From Pseudomonas sp. Irchel s3h17 (GTDB lineage: Bacteria > Pseudomonadota > Gammaproteobacteria > Pseudomonadales > Pseudomonadaceae), in assembly GCF_900187505.1 (NCBI RefSeq), contig NZ_FYDL01000020.1:1-64000 (forward strand): DNA of 64,000 nt. The letters are read 5' to 3'. The position numbers and the translations under genes were made by a program. Under the pieces are notes generated by a model that worked only from the letters and a program-made list of their open reading frames with translations, did no database searches and had not been told where the DNA came from. The stretch's first letter is position 1. Each line of letters opens with the position of its first letter. Shown here piece by piece: positions 63,834-64,000 of this stretch.

Positions 63834-64000
63834 GTATACCGACGGTGCTGGAAAAGATTCTCGCCCGCAAAGTTGAGGAAGTGGCCGAGCGCATCGCGCG
63901 CGTGACACTGGCCGAGGTCGAAGTGCTGGCCAAGGCCGCGGATGCGCCTCGTGGTTTTGCCCAGGCATTGCTGGCCCAGGCCAGGCTCAAGCAGCCAGCG
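63830..64000 (+). CDS. trpC: Indole-3-glycerol phosphate synthase (partial, N-terminus)
   Basis: The window ends 57 codons into this gene. The N-terminus (SIPTVLEKILARKVEEVAER) fits TrpC, which closes the indole ring by decarboxylative cyclisation of CdRP. The ATGA overlap with trpD fixes the start. The remainder lies outside the window. Confidence 0.93.
   Translation, partial: MSIPTVLEKILARKVEEVAERIARVTLAEVEVLAKAADAPRGFAQALLAQARLKQPA

Noticed and set aside
62244..63968. A 574-codon minus-strand frame opposite trpG and trpD
   Set aside because: It spans two clear enzymes on the other strand and has no recognisable domain.

Overview
The window is chromosomal DNA of a Pseudomonas, most likely from the fluorescens/putida side of the genus. 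The evidence is a pqqF-A-B-C-D-E cluster, a lysine 2-monooxygenase pair, the rpsU-dnaG-rpoD block, the lptD-surA-pdxA-rsmA-apaG-apaH operon, amgK-murU, and tryptophan genes split into trpE and trpGDC. GC is high and many intergenic gaps carry the REP-type palindromes usual in this group. Gene order resembles, from memory, the P. putida KT2440 region around rpoD. Nothing here looks like a plasmid, prophage or complete mobile element.

Layout. 0.1-3.7 kb: a LysR regulator, a MOSC protein coupled to a class III aminotransferase, a truncated antitoxin-like HTH remnant and a small Pmp3-type membrane protein. 3.7-11.5 kb (minus): the PQQ cofactor operon with an S9 peptidase at its end. It carries a hairpin terminator after pqqA, a REP pair inside the operon and a LacI-type palindrome upstream of pqqA. 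11.5-14.7 kb: davA, davB and an Lrp/AsnC regulator for lysine catabolism. 14.7-18.1 kb: an accessory-looking segment ending at the 3' end of tRNA-Ile2, with two diverged WaaZ-like LPS-core genes and a low-GC stretch with small unannotated ORFs. 18.2-28.5 kb: a large PAS/GGDEF/EAL protein, rpoD, dnaG, rpsU, tsaD and plsY. 28.6-30.8 kb: folB, folK and cca. 30.8-35.7 kb: the spoVR-yeaH-prkA stress module. 36-43.6 kb: glpE, apaH, apaG, rsmA, pdxA, surA and lptD. 43.7-46.2 kb: amgK, murU and a DjlA-like co-chaperone. 46.2-56.6 kb: a DUF3530 protein, a hybrid-sensing histidine kinase and its NarL-type regulator, a four-gene polyamine-type ABC importer and an iron-dependent alcohol dehydrogenase. 56.7-64 kb: rpe, gph, trpE, the autotransporter esterase gene estA, trpG, trpD and the start of trpC.

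Most genes are housekeeping. The less ordinary signals are regulatory. A Trp-rich leader peptide for trpE forms the C-terminus of gph, and a near-identical leader precedes trpG. A two-tier hairpin lies between rsmA and apaG. A GTAGGG/CCCTAC inverted repeat precedes the transporter operon beside the two-component genes. The tRNA-Ile2-linked accessory segment is the most likely place for uncharacterised protein-coding content. No clearly new multi-gene system could be demonstrated from sequence alone.
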